A DNA stretch of 10,383 nucleotides from Chloroflexota bacterium (GTDB lineage Bacteria; Chloroflexota; Ktedonobacteria; Ktedonobacterales; Ktedonobacteraceae), in the NCBI GenBank assembly GCA_005879655.1, contig VBJK01000045.1:8141-18523 (forward strand), written 5' to 3'. Made by a program: the position numbers and the translations under genes. Below are positions 6,037 to 10,383 of the stretch, piece after piece. A model generated the notes under the pieces. It was given only the letters and a program-made list of their open reading frames with translations, was not told where the DNA came from and ran no database searches. Numbering within the stretch: the stretch's first letter is position 1; every line of letters starts with the position of its first letter.

Positions 6037-7632
6037 CTATTGCGCTGCTAAATGATAAATGCTCTCAAATTTGTTCGTCAGGTAACGCACGAAGTATTGC
6101 GGGTCTGCTGCCTCACCTGTCATACGCTTGAGTAAGTCTTGCGAGCGATAAATGCCACCAAAGGCGTACATATGCTCACACAACCATTGCAGGACGAAAT
6201 TGGTATCGCCAGCCGCCAAGCGCTCGTCGAAATCGGGGAAGGTCTTGTACAGCGTGTGGAGGATCTGCGCGCCATAGAGGTTGCCGAGCGTGTATGTGGG
6301 GAAGTAGCCGAAGTAGGCAAAGGGCCAATGGATATCTTGCAAGACACCCTCTGCGTCATTCGCTGGCTCAATACCCAGGTATTCACGATATTTAGCGTTC
6401 CACAGATCTGGCAAGGCTTCAACCGAGATTTCGCCGTTGATGAGCGCCTTCTCCAGTTCAAAGCGGAGAATGATGTGCAGGTTGTAGGTGACTTCATCGG
6501 CCTCGGTACGAATGAGACCCGGCTCGACTTTATTGAGTGCACGTACAAAATCGATGACATCTACGTTCTTGAACTGCTCAGGGAAGCTCTGTTGGATAAT
6601 TGCAAACTTCCCCCCCTGCCAGAAAGGCAGCGAGCGGCCTAATGCATTCTCCCACAGCCGCGACTGCGATTCATGGGCACCTAGCGAGGCACCACCAATA
6701 ACAGGAATGCTCACCATGTTACCAACAACCGGAGTGCGCATAATATTGTAGGCATTCCCCTGCTCGTAGAGCGCGTGACCACCTTCATGCAATGCGGTCA
6801 TCAACGCTTGCACAAGACAGCGTTCATTATAACGCAGCGTCAGGCGTACATCGACTGGCGAGCCAAAACTGCACGTCATGGGATGAGCAGAGCGTGCCAC
6901 CTGACCACGCTGAAAATCATAACCAATGGTGCTCAGTAGCCTTTCACTGAGTGTCTTCTGCTGCTCCAGCGGAAATGTACCATATAAACAAGATGTGTCG
7001 ATAGTATTACCACTGGCCTGAATACGTTTGAGCATCGTAATACTAATGTCACGGATAGGAGTAAAGAGTTCTGCAACGCGTTTAGCCGTCATTTCCGGTT
7101 CAAATGCATCAAGCAATGCGTCATAACGCGTCTCGCTATAGCCAATGCGATCAGCGATTTCGCGCTGCAATACGACCGTTCGCTCTAACCAGGGAGCAAA
7201 ACTGGCGAAATCGCTGTGCCGACGTGCCCTGATCCAGACATCTACACTAGCAACTCGTACAGACTCTACTTCCTCAACCAGCTCTGCTGGCAACTTTGTC
7301 TCCCAGTGGTAAGCTCGTTGCATCTGGCGTACCAGCCCACGATCGGCATCGGTAAATGGTGCCTGCGCTACTATGCTACTCAGTTCATAGAGCAATTCCC
7401 CGATGCGTGGCGCGCTTGCTTGTTCATGGATGACGCTACGTATGGACGCCATCTGGTACATACGCGCTTCACTCGCCCCACTGGGCATGGCCGTTTGCTG
7501 GTCCCAACTGGCAAGAGAGGCGATCAGACTAAGATCCATAATCCTGCGTGTGCGCTGTAATAATTCACCAATACGTGGATCACTCTCAGTAAAGGCGATA
7601 GCTCCCCTGGCATCAGGTTCTGTTCTCTTCAC
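6037..7632 (-). CDS. M32-family (Taq-type) metallocarboxypeptidase
   Basis: A 531-residue cytoplasmic zinc carboxypeptidase that removes C-terminal residues from peptides with broad specificity (proline usually excluded). The M32 signature motifs appear in order: HPM at 250-252 (usually HPF), DVRLT 261-265, the zinc site HEGGH 282-286, HESQS 320-324 with the downstream glutamate ligand, IRTEAD 374-379 and GVLQDIHW 429-436. The length is normal for the family, which forms homodimers. The start codon is GTG at 7632-7630, preceded by a weak GAGAGAG; the first in-frame ATG lies about 30 codons in and would cut the N-terminal helices. It begins 54 bases after the stop of the S9 peptidase on the same strand with no terminator between, so both are likely one peptide-recycling operon. 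Confidence 0.93.
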   Translation of the reverse strand: MKRTEPDARGAIAFTESDPRIGELLQRTRRIMDLSLIASLASWDQQTAMPSGASEARMYQMASIRSVIHEQASAPRIGELLYELSSIVAQAPFTDADRGLVRQMQRAYHWETKLPAELVEEVESVRVASVDVWIRARRHSDFASFAPWLERTVVLQREIADRIGYSETRYDALLDAFEPEMTAKRVAELFTPIRDISITMLKRIQASGNTIDTSCLYGTFPLEQQKTLSERLLSTIGYDFQRGQVARSAHPMTCSFGSPVDVRLTLRYNERCLVQALMTALHEGGHALYEQGNAYNIMRTPVVGNMVSIPVIGGASLGAHESQSRLWENALGRSLPFWQGGKFAIIQQSFPEQFKNVDVIDFVRALNKVEPGLIRTEADEVTYNLHIILRFELEKALINGEISVEALPDLWNAKYREYLGIEPANDAEGVLQDIHWPFAYFGYFPTYTLGNLYGAQILHTLYKTFPDFDERLAAGDTNFVLQWLCEHMYAFGGIYRSQDLLKRMTGEAADPQYFVRYLTNKFESIYHLAAQ

Positions 7633-7686
7633 GCACTCTCTCGCATTTCACCGTATGTTCTGTTAGAAAACGCTAAACAAGATCTC

Positions 7687-9630
7687 TTACAAATTATCAA
7701 TTACGACGGGTTCGATGCAATCAGCTAACTCAAAGCCAAAATTTTTTGCGTAAAAGTATAGTTCGCCTTCAAGAGCGCGCTTGATATTCTGTGCACGTCG
7801 GAAGCCATGTTGCTCTCCCTCAAAGGGCAGATATGCAACGGGCAACTTCTTCGCACGCAGGGCCTCTACCAGTACTTCTGCCTGGCTGGGCGGCACAATC
7901 TTGTCCTCCAGCCCCTGGAAGAAGATGATCGGGCATGAGATGCGATCCACAAAGTTGATCGGCGAACGCTGACTATAGAGATCGGCTCGCTCTGGATAGG
8001 GGCCAACAAGGCTATAGAGGTAGCGTGCCTCGAATTTATGCGTATCGTGGACAAAGGTCGTCAGGTCACTGACGCCAAAATGGCTGGCACCTACTTTAAA
8101 TGTATCACGGAATGTCAATGCACACAGCGTTGTATAGCCGCCCGCACTACCACCGGTGATCGCCAGCCGTTTGCTATCAACCAGACCACGCTCTACTAAG
8201 TATTTCGCACCCTTTACGCAGTCGTCAACGTCAACGATGCCCCATTGGCCATTGAGCCGTTCACGATATGCACGTCCATAACCGGTACTGCCACCATAGT
8301 TCACGTCGAGTACGGCAAATCCTCTACTTGTCCAGTACTGAATGCCTAAATTGAGCGCACTAGAAGCGGCTGACGTTGGCCCACCATGGCTCCTCACAAT
8401 CAGCGGCGGCAACTCCCCCTCCGGCACATGATAATCAGGATTACGCGGCGCGTAGAACAGGCCATACGCCATTAACCCTCGTTCAGTGGGAAACTCTATC
8501 TCCTTCGGTACAGAGAGATAGGCTGGATCAATGGTGGCTGTACTGGTTTTGCGCAACACGCGTGTCGTATACGTGGCGAGATCAAGCTGTACTATTGAGG
8601 GGGCTTGCGTTGCTGAAGCGCCAATAAAGACGGCACGTGTAGCATCAACACACAGATTACGCATAACGGTATAAGGCATGTCCAGCGGTGTCAATGTACC
8701 AGTCGCGGTATGCAGACGCGCAAGATGACCTCCATTTTGCGCATACCAGCAGATGATACTCTGCTCAGCGGCAAAACCATAGGTAGCTGTGGCAAATTGC
8801 CACTGTGGTACTCCAAACTCCGCTTTTTTTGGATATAACGGCTCTACCTGCTCATCGCCCCAGCGATACAGGTTCCACCAGCCGGTACGATCTGAAATAA
8901 AATGTAGTACACCAGCCGGAGACCATGTGGGTTGAAAGATGGACTCGTTTGGCCCGCCTGCGACATACTCAGCTCGTCCGATAAAGCCGTTCTCATCCAG
9001 TTCGCCTACCCATAATTCGGTACCATCCCACGGCATATTTGGGTGATTCCAGGTCAGCCATGCCAGGTGCGTACCGTCAGGACTCAGGCGCGCCGAGGAG
9101 TAAAAGTCGTTGCCAGCGACCAAGGTATGTATGCCACCATTATTATCGAGTGGAATACTGACCAGCGTATTGATCGCCTCGCGTTCCAGACCGCTGTGAT
9201 CTTCGCAAACACAGATCAGACGCTGCCGCTGCTTGTCTACTACAAGGTCCGCATAACGTTTATTATCTGCCGACGTAATAGGCTCTGGTGCCGCTCCTGG
9301 TGCCTGGCGGTAGAGCCGTTGATCGGTAAAGTTTGTAAAGTAAACTGCGCCATTGTGGACGGTAAAATCGCCACCGCCATATTCATGGACACGGGTGCGT
9401 GCATTAAAACCCTGCGGCGTGATATCGGCCACAACACCTTCAGCAGTATGTCGTACAATTACACTGCGTCCGCCTTCGGTAGGACGCATCTCAATCCAAT
9501 AAGTGTCTGCTCCGTCGAGCACAATCATTCCCAGTCCCATCGTTTCCGTGACAATTAGGTCGGCGGAAATCGGCGATCTCCACGAACCGTACGGGGCAAC
9601 GATAGACTTCGCCCTCTGTACATTCTTCAT
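7687..9630 (-). CDS. S9-family serine peptidase (acylaminoacyl-peptidase/prolyl oligopeptidase type)
   Basis: A 647-residue two-domain protein. Residues ~15-370 form the beta-propeller that admits only short peptides, and ~375-630 form the alpha/beta-hydrolase domain. SHGGP (414-418) and NYGGSTGYGR (444-453) are the oxyanion-side motifs, GGSAGG (493-498) holds nucleophile Ser495, Asp576 lies in GLEDKIVP and His608 in GEQHGF, so the triad is complete. There is no signal peptide, so it acts in the cytoplasm on oligopeptides, probably as a dipeptidyl- or acylaminoacyl-peptidase; the sequence does not settle which. The start at 9630 has AGGAG 8 bases upstream. It is the first gene of an operon with the M32 carboxypeptidase, and the two attack peptides by complementary routes. 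Confidence 0.93.
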   Translation of the reverse strand: MKNVQRAKSIVAPYGSWRSPISADLIVTETMGLGMIVLDGADTYWIEMRPTEGGRSVIVRHTAEGVVADITPQGFNARTRVHEYGGGDFTVHNGAVYFTNFTDQRLYRQAPGAAPEPITSADNKRYADLVVDKQRQRLICVCEDHSGLEREAINTLVSIPLDNNGGIHTLVAGNDFYSSARLSPDGTHLAWLTWNHPNMPWDGTELWVGELDENGFIGRAEYVAGGPNESIFQPTWSPAGVLHFISDRTGWWNLYRWGDEQVEPLYPKKAEFGVPQWQFATATYGFAAEQSIICWYAQNGGHLARLHTATGTLTPLDMPYTVMRNLCVDATRAVFIGASATQAPSIVQLDLATYTTRVLRKTSTATIDPAYLSVPKEIEFPTERGLMAYGLFYAPRNPDYHVPEGELPPLIVRSHGGPTSAASSALNLGIQYWTSRGFAVLDVNYGGSTGYGRAYRERLNGQWGIVDVDDCVKGAKYLVERGLVDSKRLAITGGSAGGYTTLCALTFRDTFKVGASHFGVSDLTTFVHDTHKFEARYLYSLVGPYPERADLYSQRSPINFVDRISCPIIFFQGLEDKIVPPSQAEVLVEALRAKKLPVAYLPFEGEQHGFRRAQNIKRALEGELYFYAKNFGFELADCIEPVVIDNL

Positions 9631-9679
9631 TGTATTGCTCTCCTGCTCTTTCCTTCGTCGTCATCAGGGCACAACGCAT

Positions 9680-9698
9680 ATTGTACTCTAACGAGAGT
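9680..9698 (-). promoter_or_regulatory. Possible promoter and palindrome upstream of the peptidase operon
   Basis: On the minus strand TACAAT (9680-9685) is a fair -10 box, but the -35 region is poor. ACTCT-AACG-AGAGT (9685-9698), a small palindrome, abuts it in the spacer. It sits 50-68 bases before the S9 start, a sensible distance. The remaining spacer up to 9850 shows no RNA gene or open frame that I can support. Confidence 0.3.
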
Positions 9699-9853
9699 CC
9701 TCTTAACTATAGAAAAAAGTACCATAGTATCCGCTCGACAGCTATACTGAACCTGTCACCTTCTTTGTTACGGAAAATCGCGTAGGAAAGCTCACTAGAC
9801 CTCTGTATTCTGAAAGACAAGACTATACTAGCCGATAAAGAATAGGGCACCTA

Positions 9854-9875
9854 GTTTCTATCTTTGTAAAGAAAC
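9854..9875. repeat. Small stem-loop in the divergent spacer
   Basis: GTTTCT (9854-9859) and AGAAAC (9870-9875) pair around 10 bases, and TCTTT/AAAGA (9861-9865 with 9868-9872) offers a competing pairing. It lies about 80 bases upstream of the helix-turn-helix gene. Function unknown. Confidence 0.25.
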
Positions 9876-9909
9876 ATTACTATCGGGTAACAAAACATTT
9901 AAGAATACC

Positions 9910-9951
9910 TAGCTAGTTAAATTTACAATAAAGGCTAGCTATTACTACACT
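9910..9951 (+). promoter_or_regulatory. Promoter flanked by TAGCTAG repeats, probably leaderless
   Basis: TTTACA (9922-9927), 18 bases and TACACT (9946-9951) place +1 about 7 bases on, at the A of the ATG at 9958. No Shine-Dalgarno sequence precedes that ATG. The inverted repeat TAGCTAG (9910-9916) / CTAGCTA (9935-9941) straddles the -35 box and could be an autoregulatory operator for the DNA-binding protein encoded just downstream. TACAAT at 9924-9929 is an alternative -10 box giving a short leader. Confidence 0.4.
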
Positions 9952-9957
9952 GTACTC

Positions 9958-10383
9958 ATGATAGATGACGTTGATATTCCTAACCTTCCTGGCTATGTTT
10001 CAATTAAAGAAGCAGCCGAGATGTTAGATGTTTCAGACAAAAGAATTTATCAATATGTGATGTCTGGCCGCTTATCAGCACAAAGGATAGGTCACATCTT
10101 GATTCTTCCAGCAGAAGAGGTCAAGCGCTTCAAGCCAAACCCTTCTGGACGTGTACGAACCAAGGCACCTTCCTGGCGCGTCTATCGCAGTCGAGGTAAG
10201 TTACTTGTCACAGATATTCATGTACAGGTACGTACGGGTCAACAGGAAAAGCTTCTGGAAAAATTAACGGCCATCCAAAAAGCTGGTCAATACACGTTTC
10301 CCGGCACAGTAGCACGCTATATTATCAAAGGTAATGATGCACTAACTGCTTTGCGGGTATTACTCGTCTGGAAAGATACGGAG
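9958..10383 (+). CDS. Helix-turn-helix protein with C-terminal ferredoxin-like domain (partial)
   Basis: 142 codons are visible and the frame is open at the right edge. Residues 14-55 (VSIKEAAEMLDVSDKRIYQYVMSG, then RLSAQRIG and LILPAEEVKRF) form an excisionase/MerR-type winged helix-turn-helix that binds DNA. A basic linker (61-80) leads to DIHVQVRTGQQEKLLEKL (86-103), then FPGTVARYII (114-123) and LRVLLVWKD (132-140). This strand-helix-strand pattern resembles the dimeric ferredoxin-like fold of ABM-type domains, here perhaps for dimerisation or ligand sensing. The start is the first ATG after an in-phase promoter. It lies divergent from the peptidase operon with a 327-base spacer. The HTH is confident; the second domain is inferred from pattern; targets are unknown. 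Confidence 0.75.
   Translation, partial: MIDDVDIPNLPGYVSIKEAAEMLDVSDKRIYQYVMSGRLSAQRIGHILILPAEEVKRFKPNPSGRVRTKAPSWRVYRSRGKLLVTDIHVQVRTGQQEKLLEKLTAIQKAGQYTFPGTVARYIIKGNDALTALRVLLVWKDTE

Noticed and set aside
9043..9558. 171-residue plus-strand frame inside the S9 peptidase gene
   Set aside because: It is antisense to a gene with a complete catalytic triad and shows no recognisable domain.

Overview
The window looks like the chromosome of a soil-type, spore-former-like Chloroflexota bacterium, most plausibly class Ktedonobacteria. This is inferred from roughly 50% GC coding DNA with AT-rich spacers, from Gram-positive-style quinone-detoxification genes next to peptidase families common in that group, and from the style of the short inverted-repeat elements. 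No rRNA, tRNA, CRISPR array or complete transposase gene was found, so the assignment rests on protein resemblance recalled from memory.

Left part (1-2079): an AT-rich flank with no assigned gene, then a well-formed sigma-70-type promoter, a perfect hairpin just before the ribosome binding site, and a plus-strand gene for a Tat-exported protein resembling DyP-type haem peroxidases. It ends at a stem-loop shared with the converging operon on its right.

Second part (2080-3800): a minus-strand two-gene operon, an extradiol ring-cleaving dioxygenase (VOC/glyoxalase fold, MhqA/MhqE/MhqO type) followed by a small serine hydrolase (MhqD type). The order matches the mhqE-mhqD quinone/hydroquinone resistance pair of Bacillus. 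A promoter with a palindrome over its -35 box lies upstream.

Third part (3821-5627): a roughly 145-bp nested inverted-repeat element, then a 435-residue diverged relative of the three-Cys-motif partner protein TcmP whose methyltransferase-like motifs are degenerate. It may be transcribed without a leader. About 330 bp of non-coding DNA with a short tandem repeat follows.

Fourth part (5628-6036): a scar. The first ~41 codons of a LysE-type exporter point right and the first 21 codons of what looks like a DUF151 bifunctional-nuclease gene point left. Both have lost their 3' parts, and between them sits a ~115-bp MITE-like element with perfect 30-bp arms and a possible 7-bp target duplication.

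Right part (6037-10383): a minus-strand operon of two cytoplasmic peptidases, an S9-family serine peptidase and then an M32 (Taq-type) metallocarboxypeptidase, with the truncated DUF151 start as its former third gene. Divergent from it, a plus-strand gene for an excisionase/MerR-like helix-turn-helix protein with a C-terminal ferredoxin-like domain runs off the right edge. No new multi-gene defence or biosynthetic system is evident. The most unusual items are the motif-poor TcmP relative, the DyP-like Tat protein and the double-truncation scar.
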